Counted from the stretch's first letter, positions 33,795-43,009 are shown. The stretch: 64,000 nucleotides of DNA from an uncultured Muribaculaceae bacterium (GCA_947632485.1 CANRPJ010000014.1:1-64000), one strand, 5' to 3'. Notes: generated by a model not told the origin, from the sequence alone. Made by a program: numbers and translations.

Positions 33795-35105
33795 TCAGGT
33801 GGTTTCTACTTTCTTTACTTCCGCCTCCGCTATGCCGCTGGCCAGCGTGATGGTCAGACTGGCTCCCGGTCGAAGGGTGGCGGCATCGGTCACTGCGTGG
33901 CCGTCAACTCTCACTATCGAATAGCCTCTCGAGAGGGTGCGCTGCGGGTCGAGTGCGGAGATAAGCGCCTTCAGGTTGTCGAGGCGCTTGCGCTCCAGGT
34001 CCGTGCGGTTCTGGCAGGCCGCTTTCAGGAGGCGTCCGGAGGCTTCGAGCGAGGCACGGGCACGCTCGGTCTTTGAGGCTGCAGCAGCGGGAATGGCGGC
34101 TCCTAAGCGCGAGAGCCGGGCTCCCGCCTCCACGATACGCGTGCGGGCGGCTGTGGCGAGCAGGGCGGAGGCGTTGGTGAGCCTATGCTGCTCTCCTGCA
34201 AGCCTTTCGGAAGCGTAGGCCGCTGCTTGGCGGGCAAGCGTGCAGGCGGTATCGAAAGCCGTCTGAACGCATTCTATCAGAAATGCGGCTACCGCTGTTG
34301 GGGTCTTCATGCGGGTGTGAGCCAGCTCATCGAGCACTGTGCGGTCGCGCTCATGGCCGATGCCTACAATCACCGGGAGCGGGAATGTGGCCACTGCGCG
34401 CGCAAGCTCCAGATCGTCGAAGCCATTGAGGTCGGAGGTCGAGCCGCCGCCGCGGATTATTACCACGCAGTCCCAGAGGTCGATAGTCATCTCTATCCTT
34501 TCGAGAGCCTCGCGCACCGACAGAGAGGTGCGCTCTCCCTGCATCACGGCCGGGAAGAGATGGGGATAGAACACGAAGCCCTGCGGATTGTGCTCGAGCT
34601 GGGCGCAGAAATCACCATATCCTGCCGCTCCCGCCGCCGAGATAACGGCCACGCGCTGAGGAGCTTCCGGCAAGGGCAGCTCTTTATTGAGTCCGGCTAC
34701 TCCCTCACGCACCAGAGTGGCTAAGATTTCGCGGCGCAGACGCTCCAGATCGCCGAGAGTATAGCTCGGGTCGATGTCTATTACATTGAAAGAGAGGCCG
34801 TAAAGGTTATGATGCGTCACTGAGCCCCGCAGCATCACCTTCAGCCCGCCGGCGAGAGGTCTGCCCGTGGCTCGCTCGAATTTGAGGCGCAGGCGGGCGA
34901 ATACGCTCTGCCAGATGTTGGCTCTCAGGCGCGCCACTGTGGCTCCGGCATCATTTTTCTCTATCAGCTCCACATAGCAGTGGCCGCCGGAAACCCGGAG
35001 GTCGCTGAGTTCGGCAGTGACCCACACGCCCTGCAGGGCCATGTTGGCGCGCAGAGTATCGCCGAGGGCCTGGGTAAGTTCGCTGAGTGTAGCGGCGCGC
35101 GTCAT
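33795..35105 (-). CDS. xseA: Exodeoxyribonuclease VII large subunit
   Basis: Catalytic subunit of exonuclease VII, which degrades single-stranded DNA in repair; 436 residues. N-terminal OB fold (G-V-W-V-T-A-E-L-S-D-L, G-H-C-Y-V-E-L), catalytic region with V-I-S-A-A-G-A-A-G-Y-G-D-F, R-G-G-G-S-T-S-D-L-N-G-F-D and G-I-G-H-E-R-D-R-T, then a helical coiled coil and a C-terminal beta strand G-Y-S-I-V-R. ATG 35105 overlaps the DUF4831 stop by 4 bases. Confidence 0.96.
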   Translation of the reverse strand: MTRAATLSELTQALGDTLRANMALQGVWVTAELSDLRVSGGHCYVELIEKNDAGATVARLRANIWQSVFARLRLKFERATGRPLAGGLKVMLRGSVTHHNLYGLSFNVIDIDPSYTLGDLERLRREILATLVREGVAGLNKELPLPEAPQRVAVISAAGAAGYGDFCAQLEHNPQGFVFYPHLFPAVMQGERTSLSVREALERIEMTIDLWDCVVIIRGGGSTSDLNGFDDLELARAVATFPLPVIVGIGHERDRTVLDELAHTRMKTPTAVAAFLIECVQTAFDTACTLARQAAAYASERLAGEQHRLTNASALLATAARTRIVEAGARLSRLGAAIPAAAASKTERARASLEASGRLLKAACQNRTDLERKRLDNLKALISALDPQRTLSRGYSIVRVDGHAVTDAATLRPGASLTITLASGIAEAEVKKVETT

Positions 35106-36178
35106 TGCACGGTGCCTATTTCCTCAAGCGCTCCCGTGGCGGCATTGAACACCGCGTAGGAGGGTTCCTTCTTGGCCGTGAACAGCGTGGGCGAGAGGCC
35201 GAAGAGCACCCCGTACTGGGCGCACTCCACATCGCCGCTCCAGAGAGTCTTTCCGGCATGACTGAGGCTGATCGAGGCTGCCCCGGGCACACGGTATACC
35301 ACCGCGTCTTTCGGTAGCTCCTTCTCCTTGCCCTTATCATCTTTCGGAAGCTCGCCCTGCCTTACGTCGGCTACCGTAAGATACACCGGCTCACCGGAAT
35401 AGTCGTCGGAGTCGACGAAGCCGCAGAAGTCGCTCATGCGGAAAAGCACTGTCTTTCCGGCCTTTCCGGGGGTAAACGTAAATGTACGCGTCACGGTCTC
35501 CGACTGCTCCGTGCCTACGAAAGCGGCTGTCATGGTAGCTTCCTGATCGGCAAGCGACTTGAGCATGAGTTCCAGCTGCTTGCCGTCGGTAGGCATCGAC
35601 TCGGCGGTGCCCCGGGTAAGCGATATTTTGGCGTCGCGTACCTCCATGAGGCTCTCCGCCAGCATCTGAGCCTGTTTCGCCGACGACTGCGAGGCGAGGA
35701 AATCCTCATCTACATATTGCAGATACTCCTTTCCGCTGAAGGCCTTCAGCAGCGGCGAGGTCTCTGACGAGGAGCGGGTGAGGGGAGTGCCGGCTATCTC
35801 CTTATTGATGGCGCGAAGCATTCCGTTGTCGTCTACACATATATATGAGGTCTGCCCCGGCTTCAGCTGCATCAGGTAGCGGTTTTCGGCGTCGGCCACT
35901 CCGTAGGGCGATACCTTCACGCTCTGGATTGTCCATTCCTCGGCATCAGCCTTCACCACATTCTCTGTGCCTACGAATCGCTTGGCATACTGATAGTAAG
36001 GTCCGGCCTTGCGCAGGGTGCGGGTAGCGGTCACCTCAATCTGCAGCGCAGTGACGGGCAGCGTGTAGACCAGGCCGTATTCATTGTGCTTGTCGGCTGT
36101 CAGCAGTTTGGTCTGCTGCGCCTGGGCGCCGGCGGTGCAAAGCGCCAGGAGCGCCAGGAGGGCTGATAGTCTTCTCAT
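35102..36178 (-). CDS. DUF4831 family exported protein
   Basis: Exported protein of 358 residues; ATG 36178 begins the signal peptide (M-R-R-L-S-A-L-L-A-L-L, ending A-Q-A-Q), and the upstream frame lies in the gap and nnr. DUF4831 features are Y-G-L-V-Y-T-L-P-V-T near residue 36 of the precursor, P-Y-Y-Q-Y-A-K-R-F-V-G, and D-A-K-I-S-L-T-R-G. Predicted periplasmic and beta-rich; function unknown. It lies 32 bases behind nnr and overlaps xseA by 4 bases, so the block is one transcript. Confidence 0.82.
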   Translation of the reverse strand: MRRLSALLALLALCTAGAQAQQTKLLTADKHNEYGLVYTLPVTALQIEVTATRTLRKAGPYYQYAKRFVGTENVVKADAEEWTIQSVKVSPYGVADAENRYLMQLKPGQTSYICVDDNGMLRAINKEIAGTPLTRSSSETSPLLKAFSGKEYLQYVDEDFLASQSSAKQAQMLAESLMEVRDAKISLTRGTAESMPTDGKQLELMLKSLADQEATMTAAFVGTEQSETVTRTFTFTPGKAGKTVLFRMSDFCGFVDSDDYSGEPVYLTVADVRQGELPKDDKGKEKELPKDAVVYRVPGAASISLSHAGKTLWSGDVECAQYGVLFGLSPTLFTAKKEPSYAVFNAATGALEEIGTVQ

Positions 36179-36210
36179 CTTCGGTGGGGTGTTTAGTTTT
36201 TTGTCGGCTT

Positions 36211-37749
36211 TCAGTGGGCCTGTTGGTTTTTCGATTCGATCACCTTGCGGATCGCCAGTCCGGCGCGGGCGGCGATATCGCCGGCGGTCATTCCCGCCTC
36301 GCCCATCTCGGCACACGCCATATCGCCGGCCAGACCGTGGATATATACTCCGATAGGAGCCGCCAGCTCGGGAGGATAGCCCTGCGCGAGCAGCGACGTG
36401 ATAATGCCGGTGAGCACATCGCCGGAGCCTGCCGTAGCCATTCCGGGATTGCCCGTGGAATTGAAAGAGATGCGTCCCGTGGGGCTCACGGTGGTTGTGT
36501 GGTGGCCTTTGAGCACGATGAAGATGCTGTAGTAGCGAGCCATCTCCACGGCCTTGAGGAGCCTCTCCTCGTCGGAGGCGTGCTCTCCGAAGAGGCGGTC
36601 AAACTCTCCGGCGTGAGGAGTGATTACTGTATTGGCGGGGATCACCGACAGCAGGCTCGGTCTTTTAGCTATGCAGTTGAGGGCATCGGCGTCGAGCACC
36701 ATCTGCCCCCTGGGGTTTTTCAGCAGCATCTCCAGGGCGTTGATGGTCTCCTCGTGAGTGCCGATTCCGCAACCCACTCCGATAGCCTGATGCTTGTGGT
36801 AGAGGGTCATGTCGGAGATAAGCCATTTGTTGCGGTCGGGCTCGAATATCGCTTCAGGCACAGCCGTCTGCAATATCGGCATTCCGCACGACGCGCTGTG
36901 GACCGTCACCAATCCGGCCCCGGTGCGCAGTGCAGCCCGCGCAGAAAGGATCGCGGCTCCCATCATTCCGGCCGAACCGGTAAACATAAGCACCGACCCG
37001 TAGTCGCGTTTGCCGGTGAAATTATCACGCTTCTTAAGCAGCGGGCGCACGCTTCTCGCATCGACCAGAATATAGTCGGTCTGGCTCTGGCGGATAGCGT
37101 CTTTGTCGAGTTCGATATCGAGAAGCTTCCATTCTCCCACAACCGGTGCGTTTTCCGCGAAGAAGAACGCGAGGCGGGGGAGCTGGAGAGTGAGGGTAAG
37201 GTTGGCATGAACCATTGAGCTTCTCACTGCGTGGGAGTTCCATTCGCCGGAGAGACCCGACGGCACATCGATCGAGACTATATATGCGCCGCTTTCGTTG
37301 ATCATTTTCACCAACGATGCGAATCCTCCCTGCAGGGGGGAGTGCAGACCGGAGCCGAAAAGTCCGTCGACCACCAGATCGTCTTTGTCGAGGTGAGGGG
37401 GGCGGAAATTACCCGGGTTCACCTCCGTGAAGCTCACTCCCTCTATGCTGATCAGGCGTTTGCGCTCCTCATTGCAGTCGTGGCTAAGCTTCCCTTTCAT
37501 ATTGAAGAGGAAGATCTCCACGCGCCTGTAGCCCTGCTCGATCAGAAGCCGTGCCACCCCCAGCGCATCGCCGCCATTATTACCCGGACCGGCCATCACC
37601 ACTATGCGCCGGCTGGGCAGGAATCGGGATACGATCTCACACGCAATGGCGTTGGCGGCGCGCTCCATCAGTACGAGCGAGTCGATTTCCTGAGCCTTGC
37701 AGGTGGCTTCATCTATCTCTTTGAGAATCTTAGAATTAAGGATTTTCAT
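36211..37749 (-). CDS. nnr: Bifunctional NAD(P)HX epimerase/dehydratase
   Basis: Repairs hydrated NAD(P)H. The N-terminal epimerase (NnrE, about 1-215) has G-P-G-N-N-G-G-D-A-L and D-V-P-S-G-L-S-G; the C-terminal ADP-dependent dehydratase (NnrD, about 225-505) has V-L-D-A-D-A-L-N, T-P-H-A-G-E-F, and N-P-G-M-A-T-A-G-S-G-D-V-L-T-G. The fusion, 512 residues, is widespread. First gene of the nnr-DUF4831-xseA-xseB block, with a -7 box 47 bases upstream. Confidence 0.95.
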   Translation of the reverse strand: MKILNSKILKEIDEATCKAQEIDSLVLMERAANAIACEIVSRFLPSRRIVVMAGPGNNGGDALGVARLLIEQGYRRVEIFLFNMKGKLSHDCNEERKRLISIEGVSFTEVNPGNFRPPHLDKDDLVVDGLFGSGLHSPLQGGFASLVKMINESGAYIVSIDVPSGLSGEWNSHAVRSSMVHANLTLTLQLPRLAFFFAENAPVVGEWKLLDIELDKDAIRQSQTDYILVDARSVRPLLKKRDNFTGKRDYGSVLMFTGSAGMMGAAILSARAALRTGAGLVTVHSASCGMPILQTAVPEAIFEPDRNKWLISDMTLYHKHQAIGVGCGIGTHEETINALEMLLKNPRGQMVLDADALNCIAKRPSLLSVIPANTVITPHAGEFDRLFGEHASDEERLLKAVEMARYYSIFIVLKGHHTTTVSPTGRISFNSTGNPGMATAGSGDVLTGIITSLLAQGYPPELAAPIGVYIHGLAGDMACAEMGEAGMTAGDIAARAGLAIRKVIESKNQQAH

Positions 37750-37795
37750 AACCGCTGCTCCTTCTGCGGGGACTATTACCCGAAGAAAGCGATTA

Positions 37796-37803
37796 CAAAG
37801 ATA
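37796..37803 (-). promoter_or_regulatory. Promoter -7 box of the nnr block
   Basis: Minus-strand TATCTTTG at 37796-37803; the -33 region is weak. Transcription would start about 40 bases before nnr. Confidence 0.5.
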
Positions 37804-37915
37804 GAAAATTTCCCCGAAACCCGCATTCCAATCTTCAATCTTGGCAAATTTTCAGAAATCCGTGAATTTATGATTTGTTAAGAATAGACTGCAACGCTTT
37901 GGCAGCGAGAGATAG

Positions 37916-37951
37916 TAATTTTGCACTGTCCGACCCGCAAAACGAGGTCGG
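37916..37951 (+). promoter_or_regulatory. -7 box and 5' hairpin for the small membrane-protein gene
   Basis: TAATTTTG at 37916-37923, then at the expected transcript 5' end a hairpin CCGACC (37930-37935) with GGTCGG (37946-37951). No good -33 element at the right spacing. The hairpin could stabilise the short transcript. Confidence 0.5.
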
Positions 37952-37961
37952 TCCAAGAGCT

Positions 37962-38072
37962 ATGAACCGACCTCAGTCAAGAAAAAAGAAATTTCTGTTG
38001 CCTCTTCCCCTTGCCGGCCTTTATCTGCTCGGGGCGATTCTCATCTGGCTTCAGTTGCGCTGGCTCTTCTGA
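37962..38072 (+). CDS. Small single-span membrane protein
   Basis: 36-residue product: a basic N-terminus (M-N-R-P-Q-S-R-K-K-K) then one hydrophobic helix (F-L-L-P-L-P-L-A-G-L-Y-L-L-G-A-I-L-I-W) ending L-R-W-L-F. This is the layout of a real small membrane protein, with Lys/Arg on the cytoplasmic side. A -7 box and hairpin precede it. Its stop is 1 base from the convergent lipoprotein gene's stop. I do not recognise a family. Confidence 0.55.
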   Translation: MNRPQSRKKKFLLPLPLAGLYLLGAILIWLQLRWLF

Positions 38073-38073
38073 A

Positions 38074-38595
38074 TCAGCGGCGCTGCAGCCTCACGTTGCC
38101 CTCCGGGGTGGCGATCATTAGGTGATCGGCGTTTAGGCGCGTCACGTGGAGGGCATAGACCGGCTGGTTCTGGGGCGGATTATCTTGCGCGGCATTGTGG
38201 AGCGCAAGCTGATAGGCGAGTATCCGCTGCCAGAGCTGGGAGTCGTAAGCCCGGAACAGGGGGCTCATCGCCTCTACATGCAGAGTGCTGACATCATAGT
38301 CGAGGCGCACGAGAGCCGTGAAGTTATCGCGCAGTTTGCTGCCGGGAAGATATTCCCATTTGCCTGATACCATGGCTACTCCGAGCGGGGTGCCGGCATC
38401 GGTCAGGATTATGTGCTGCCCGAAGGTGCCGTCGGGGTTGAAAATGAAGCCTAAGTTTTCCGTGGCTCCCTCTTCCTGGGAGTAGCGTGAGGGCTGCTGG
38501 GTCTCCCATGCGCCGATTAGGTCTTCGTTGTGGGAGGAGCAGGCGCAGAGCAGTGCCGGAAGGCAGAGAAGGAGCGTAATGACTGATTTTTTCAT
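38074..38595 (-). CDS. Lipoprotein, lipocalin-like
   Basis: Lipoprotein of 173 residues with lipobox L-L-C-A-C near residue 19. The mature protein begins with L-I-G-A-W-E-T and has F-N-P-D-G-T-F-G-Q and V-S-G-K-W-E-Y, the pattern of small lipocalin-like beta-barrels common in Bacteroidetes. Function unknown. It has neither a clear promoter nor an operon partner; it lies downstream of the aldolase terminator in the same direction. Confidence 0.72.
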   Translation of the reverse strand: MKKSVITLLLCLPALLCACSSHNEDLIGAWETQQPSRYSQEEGATENLGFIFNPDGTFGQHIILTDAGTPLGVAMVSGKWEYLPGSKLRDNFTALVRLDYDVSTLHVEAMSPLFRAYDSQLWQRILAYQLALHNAAQDNPPQNQPVYALHVTRLNADHLMIATPEGNVRLQRR

Positions 38596-38672
38596 AAGTG
38601 TGGAGTTTTTCGGGTTGTCTCTTCACGTATGTTAACGATTCAGGACGCAGGCAAGTTTTTGGAAAGGGTCTG

Positions 38673-38705
38673 AAAAAGATCCGGCCCCTGGGCGGAACCG
38701 GATCT
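38673..38705 (-). terminator. Terminator of the aldolase gene
   Basis: Perfect 8-bp stem AGATCCGG/CCGGATCT (38677-38684 and 38698-38705). On the minus strand it is followed directly by a T-run, 23 bases after the aldolase stop. Confidence 0.85.
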
Positions 38706-38727
38706 GAAATCGGGATAAGAAGTTGGT

Positions 38728-39729
38728 TTACTCAGCTTTGCCTTCCGAGCCGAGCACATTGATGATCTTGTGCTTGTAGAGCTTCTCCATCTCATCGCGG
38801 GCCGGGCCGAGATATTTGCGCGGGTCAAACTCACCCGGCTTCTCAGCCATCACCTTGCGCACGGCTGCCGTCATGGCGAGGCGGCTGTCGGAGTCGATGT
38901 TGATCTTGCATACGTCCATCTTCGCAGCCTTGCGGAGCTCCTCTTCGGGGATACCGATAGCATCAGGCAGCTTGCCGCCGTGGGAGTTGATGATATCTAC
39001 ATATTCCTGAGGCACGGAGCTGGAGCCGTGGAGCACGATCGGGAAGTCGGGCAGCTTGGCCTCTACCTTTTCGAGCACGTCGAAGGCCAGCGGCGGCGGA
39101 ACGAGACGGCCGGTCTTCGGGTCGCGGGTGCACTGTTCGGGAGTGAACTTGTAGGCGCCGTGGCTGGTGCCGATCGAGATAGCGAGGCTATCTACGCCCG
39201 TACGGTTCACGAAATCGATCACCTCTTCGGGGTCGGTATAGGTGTGGTGGTCAGAGCTAACCTCATCTTCCACGCCGGCGAGCACACCGAGCTCACCCTC
39301 TACGGTCACGTCGTATTTGTGGGCATAATCCACAACCTTGCGGGTCAGCTCCACATTCTCCTCGTAGGGGAGATGGCTGCCGTCGATCATCACGCTTGAG
39401 AAGCCGTGGTCAATGCAGTCCTTGCAGAGCTCGAAGCTATCGCCATGATCGAGATGGAGCACGATCTGCGGGTGCTCCCAACCCAGCGACTTGGCATATT
39501 CTACAGCACCCTGAGCCATATAGCGGAGCAGGATGGGATTGGCGTAGTTGCGCGCGCCTTTGGAAACCTGGAGGATTACCGGGCTTTTCGTTTCGGCTGC
39601 TGCCTTGATGATTGCCTGGAGCTGCTCCATGTTGTTGAAGTTGAAGGCCGGGACGGCGTAGCCGCCTTTTACGGCTTTGGCAAACATCTCTTTGGTGTTG
39701 ACCAGGCCGAGTTCTTTGTAATCAATCAT
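38728..39729 (-). CDS. fba: Class II fructose-1,6-bisphosphate aldolase
   Basis: Zinc-dependent aldolase splitting fructose-1,6-bisphosphate in glycolysis and making it in gluconeogenesis; 333 residues. The metal ligands lie in L-H-L-D-H-G-D-S-F near residue 90, G-E-L-G near 145, S-I-G-T-S-H-G near 188, and V-L-H-G-S-S-S near 233. N-terminal A-F-N-F-N-N-M-E-Q is typical. Single-gene unit with a strong promoter upstream and a terminator downstream. Confidence 0.96.
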   Translation of the reverse strand: MIDYKELGLVNTKEMFAKAVKGGYAVPAFNFNNMEQLQAIIKAAAETKSPVILQVSKGARNYANPILLRYMAQGAVEYAKSLGWEHPQIVLHLDHGDSFELCKDCIDHGFSSVMIDGSHLPYEENVELTRKVVDYAHKYDVTVEGELGVLAGVEDEVSSDHHTYTDPEEVIDFVNRTGVDSLAISIGTSHGAYKFTPEQCTRDPKTGRLVPPPLAFDVLEKVEAKLPDFPIVLHGSSSVPQEYVDIINSHGGKLPDAIGIPEEELRKAAKMDVCKINIDSDSRLAMTAAVRKVMAEKPGEFDPRKYLGPARDEMEKLYKHKIINVLGSEGKAE

Positions 39730-39769
39730 TTTTACCTGTATTTTGAGTTATGATTCACGTAATTTTCCA

Positions 39770-39800
39770 CAAAGATAGCTCACCGCCACGCAATATGCAA
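39770..39800 (-). promoter_or_regulatory. Promoter of the aldolase gene
   Basis: On the minus strand TTG (39798-39800), a 20-base spacer, TATCTTTG (39770-39777), 40 bases before ATG 39729. Confidence 0.7.
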
Positions 39801-39821
39801 CGTATTGGTGAGAAAAAGCGT

Positions 39822-40616
39822 TCATTTTGCCAGTTGAAGAAGCCAGTCGGGGAGTTTTCCGGCGGCAGGCACCAGCGGCGGAGCCGTGCGATCGAGCTGT
39901 TCGGCTACGATTGATACGATGCCGTGGTGCACGCACCAGTCGTCGGTATCCTCCGCTTCCGGCTCGAGGTTGATAAACTCGCCTTTGAGCAGATAGAAGG
40001 GCCGGTTGTAGGGGTCGATGTATTTCTCATATTCATCGCTCCATTTGCCTCTGCATTCCCTTACGAAGCGCATCTCGGTGGGGTAGGGCTCTCCGTGAGG
40101 CACATTGACGTTGAGGCAGATACCCTGAGGAAGACCGCTCTCGAGGGTGAGCCGCGAAATGGTGTCGACAAAGGGCACCGCTCCCTGGAAATCGGTGGCG
40201 AAATGGTCGGTCAGCGAGAAGCCGATCGAGGGCACTCCGAAGGCACAGCCCTCGAAGGCTGCCCCCATAGTGCCGGAATAGAGCACATTGATCGCGGTGT
40301 TCGATCCGTGGTTTATACCTGTCACCACAAGAGCGGGCTTGCGGTCGAGCACACTGTGCATGGCGAGTTTCACGCAGTCGGTCGGCGTGCCGTTGCATTT
40401 ATAGAGCTTGGCTCCCGCCACCGGGCTTTCGGTTTCGTAGACGCGCATTGCGCCGTTTACGGTTATCGCCATGCCCATGCCGCTTTGCGGCTGGTCGGGA
40501 CTTACGGCTACCACATCGCCCAGAAGCGTCATTCGCTCCATGAGCGTGTGAAGCCCCTTGGCCTGGTAGCTGTCGTCGTTTGACACGAGTATGAGAGGTC
40601 TATCGTTTCGGCTCAT
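39822..40616 (-). CDS. surE: 5'-nucleotidase SurE
   Basis: Metal-dependent nucleoside 5'/3'-monophosphatase of the SurE survival-protein family; 264 residues, cytoplasmic. Metal-site Asp pair in S-N-D-D-S-Y-Q-A-K-G near residue 13; S-G-M-G near 45; G-I-N-H-G-S-N near 100. Third gene of the mtaB-glycosyltransferase-surE transcript (22 bases after the glycosyltransferase). Confidence 0.94.
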   Translation of the reverse strand: MSRNDRPLILVSNDDSYQAKGLHTLMERMTLLGDVVAVSPDQPQSGMGMAITVNGAMRVYETESPVAGAKLYKCNGTPTDCVKLAMHSVLDRKPALVVTGINHGSNTAINVLYSGTMGAAFEGCAFGVPSIGFSLTDHFATDFQGAVPFVDTISRLTLESGLPQGICLNVNVPHGEPYPTEMRFVRECRGKWSDEYEKYIDPYNRPFYLLKGEFINLEPEAEDTDDWCVHHGIVSIVAEQLDRTAPPLVPAAGKLPDWLLQLAK

Positions 40617-40638
40617 AATTCTTTAGCTGAAAAGGGTT

Positions 40639-41631
40639 TTATTTCTTCTTGCGCAATAAATATCTGTCGGCTACGATATTGCGTTTCGCTCCGGGTAGGC
40701 CCGAGAGCGTATCGGTCGCGGGCAGGTCGGTGTAGAGGGGCCTCATGCGGCGGAAGTCGGCGTGAGCCTTCAGGATTGCGCGGGCCTGCGGCAGGTCGCC
40801 CTTCAATATAAACATTCCAAAAGCCAAAGTGTCGGCGAGGCGACGCCAAAAAAGCAGCCGGCGACCTTTTTTGCGGGGCAGGTTCTTATGAAGGAGCAGC
40901 AGATTGTTGCGGAAATTCAGGTAGGTTTTCTTCGGATTTCCCTGCGGCAGGGAGGCGCCACCTACGTGGTATACAGCTGATTGCGTCACCGCGCATACGC
41001 GCCGGCCTCTCGCGTGGAGGCGGCAGCAGAGGTCGATCTCCTCCATGTGGGCGAAGAAGCGGGCATCGAGGCCCCCGGCATCAAGATAGTCTTGCCTGCG
41101 CACGAGCAGGGCAGCTCCGGAGGCCCAGCAGATGTCGGCCGGAGGGCCGTCGTATTGCCCCCGGTCGGTCTCGATGGAGTCGAACAGGCGTCCGCGGCAG
41201 TAGGGATAGCCGAGGCGGTCGAGGTATCCGCCCGCCGCGCCGGCGTATTCGAATTTCGACCTGTCGCGCCAGCTAAGGATCTTTGGCTGCACGGCAGCCA
41301 CGTCGGGATTCTCATCGAGGAAGCTCACAAGAGGATCGAGCCAGCCTTCGGTCACCTCCACATCGGAGTTGAGAAGCACTACATAGGGCTCGCTAACCAT
41401 CTTTATAGCGCGATTATAGCCTTCGGCGAATCCGAAGTTTTCGCCGAGCTCCAGAATCTTCACCTCCGGGTGGTGGCTCCGCAGCCAGGCGAGCGAATCG
41501 TCGGTGCTTCCGTTGTCGGCCACGTAGAGGTCGGCATCGGCAGAGATCGTGAACCGCGAGGCTGCCGGCACAAACTGCTCGAGCAGAGGGAGTCCATTCC
41601 AGTTGAGGATAATCACGGCTACTTTCTTCAT
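40639..41631 (-). CDS. Family 2 glycosyltransferase
   Basis: Inverting GT-A glycosyltransferase of 330 residues, similar to rhamnosyl/glycosyl transferases for cell-surface glycans. N-terminal V-I-I-L-N-W-N-G, nucleotide-binding V-A-D-N-G-S-T-D-D-S, DxD-like L-L-N-S-D-V-E-V near residue 90, and F-F-A-H-M-E-E-I-D-L-C-C-R near 195. A basic C-terminal region may bind membrane. ATG 41631 overlaps mtaB by 4 bases. Donor and acceptor unknown. Confidence 0.88.
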   Translation of the reverse strand: MKKVAVIILNWNGLPLLEQFVPAASRFTISADADLYVADNGSTDDSLAWLRSHHPEVKILELGENFGFAEGYNRAIKMVSEPYVVLLNSDVEVTEGWLDPLVSFLDENPDVAAVQPKILSWRDRSKFEYAGAAGGYLDRLGYPYCRGRLFDSIETDRGQYDGPPADICWASGAALLVRRQDYLDAGGLDARFFAHMEEIDLCCRLHARGRRVCAVTQSAVYHVGGASLPQGNPKKTYLNFRNNLLLLHKNLPRKKGRRLLFWRRLADTLAFGMFILKGDLPQARAILKAHADFRRMRPLYTDLPATDTLSGLPGAKRNIVADRYLLRKKK

Positions 41632-42944
41632 GGCTCAAGAAGCGTGAGGGTATCGGTCATGGTCGGGTCGGGATCGCCGATGCGCACCCGCTCCACTGTA
41701 TTGATCAAATCGGCGCGGAAGGGCGCTTCCACGCGCACATAGTTGTCCGTAAGCCCGTGCATCATGCCGCGCGACGCGCGTCCTTCCCAGAGCACGGGGC
41801 GCTCCTCGCCTCTCCTCGCCTTGAGGAAGGCGGCAAACTTGCGCTCCGAAACCTGTCCGAGTCGGGCTGCCCTGGAATGCCGGTCGGCGGGACTCACCGG
41901 GTCGGGAAGCGTAAGGGCAAGCGTGCCGGGGCGTTCCGAATAGGGGAACACATGGAGTCGCGTCACGTCGAGACTCTCTATGAACCTCAGCGACTTATCC
42001 CATTCCTGCGGGGTCTCTCCCCGAGCTCCGGCTATTACGTCGACACCTATGAAGGCATCAGGAATCTCCTGCCGGATCAGCTCCACGCGACTTGCGAAGA
42101 GCGCGGTGTCGTAGCGCCGGCGCATCATTTTCAGCACCGCATCGCTTCCGCTCTGGAGCGGCAGGTGGAAATGGGGCATGAAAGCGCGGGATTCGCGTGC
42201 CACCCAGCGAATTAGGTCAGGCTCGAGCAGGTTGGGCTCTATCGAAGAGATGCGGAAGCGCTCAATGCCCTCTACCTTATCGAGCGCACGCACGAGATCG
42301 AAAAATGACTCTCCGTGAGCATTGCCGAAATCGCCTACGTTGACTCCGGTGAGCACTATCTCCTTAGCTCCCTCTCCGGCAGCCTTTCCGGCCTGCTCCA
42401 CGAGGTCGGCGATCATCGGACTCCGTGACCGCCCCCGGGCATAGGGAATTGTGCAGTAGGAGCAGAAATAGTCGCACCCGTCTTGGACCTTGAGCCACCA
42501 TCGGGTCCTGTCGCCGCGTTCGCACGAGGGTGCGAACTCACGGAGTTGAGCCGTAGGCTGAGCCTGACTGAGGGGCGTGCGGTCTGCGAGCCATTTGTCG
42601 AGAAATTCGGCGAAGCGTCCTTTCTCCGCCGCCCCGAGCACGATGTCGACTCCTGGAAGCCCGGCGGCCTCTTCAGGCTTCAGCTGAGCATAGCAGCCGG
42701 TCACCACAATAGCTGCCTTGGGCCACCGCGAGTGGAGGTTTCTGACGAGATGGCGCGCCTTTTTATCGGCCATCTGGGTCACTGAACAGGTGTTGACCAC
42801 GCAGATATCAGGGCTTTCACCCGGAGCTGCGCGCATTATGCCGCGCTCTTCCATGCATCGTGCGAGCGTGGAGGTCTCGGCGAAATTGAGTTTGCAGCCG
42901 AGTGTGAAGAAAGCGGCCTTGCGAAAAGTGGATTGTTCGGTCAT
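41628..42944 (-). CDS. mtaB: tRNA t6A37 methylthiotransferase MtaB
   Basis: Radical-SAM enzyme that converts t6A37 to ms2t6A37 in tRNA; 438 residues. The N-terminal domain has three cluster-binding Cys (T-L-G-C-K-L-N, N-T-C-S-V-T, V-T-G-C-Y-A-Q); the radical-SAM motif is C-D-Y-F-C-S-Y-C near residue 160; a C-terminal TRAM-like segment follows (Y-V-R-V-E-A). The G-C-K-L-N motif favours MtaB over MiaB/RimO. A -7 box lies 9 bases upstream. Confidence 0.94.
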   Translation of the reverse strand: MTEQSTFRKAAFFTLGCKLNFAETSTLARCMEERGIMRAAPGESPDICVVNTCSVTQMADKKARHLVRNLHSRWPKAAIVVTGCYAQLKPEEAAGLPGVDIVLGAAEKGRFAEFLDKWLADRTPLSQAQPTAQLREFAPSCERGDRTRWWLKVQDGCDYFCSYCTIPYARGRSRSPMIADLVEQAGKAAGEGAKEIVLTGVNVGDFGNAHGESFFDLVRALDKVEGIERFRISSIEPNLLEPDLIRWVARESRAFMPHFHLPLQSGSDAVLKMMRRRYDTALFASRVELIRQEIPDAFIGVDVIAGARGETPQEWDKSLRFIESLDVTRLHVFPYSERPGTLALTLPDPVSPADRHSRAARLGQVSERKFAAFLKARRGEERPVLWEGRASRGMMHGLTDNYVRVEAPFRADLINTVERVRIGDPDPTMTDTLTLLEP

Positions 42945-42952
42945 TCTGAGTG

Positions 42953-42960
42953 CAAAGTTA
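42953..42960 (-). promoter_or_regulatory. mtaB promoter -7 box
   Basis: Minus-strand TAACTTTG, only 9 bases before ATG 42944, so the transcript would be nearly leaderless. The -33 element is not clear. Confidence 0.5.
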
Positions 42961-43001
42961 CCAAAAAGCGGGCGAGATTATGAATTAATAGAGAAAATTG
43001 C

Positions 43002-43009
43002 TATCTTTG
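43002..43009 (+). promoter_or_regulatory. rluB-asnS promoter -7 box
   Basis: TATCTTTG, giving a leader of about 170 bases before the rluB start. It lies 42 bases from the divergent mtaB box. Confidence 0.6.
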
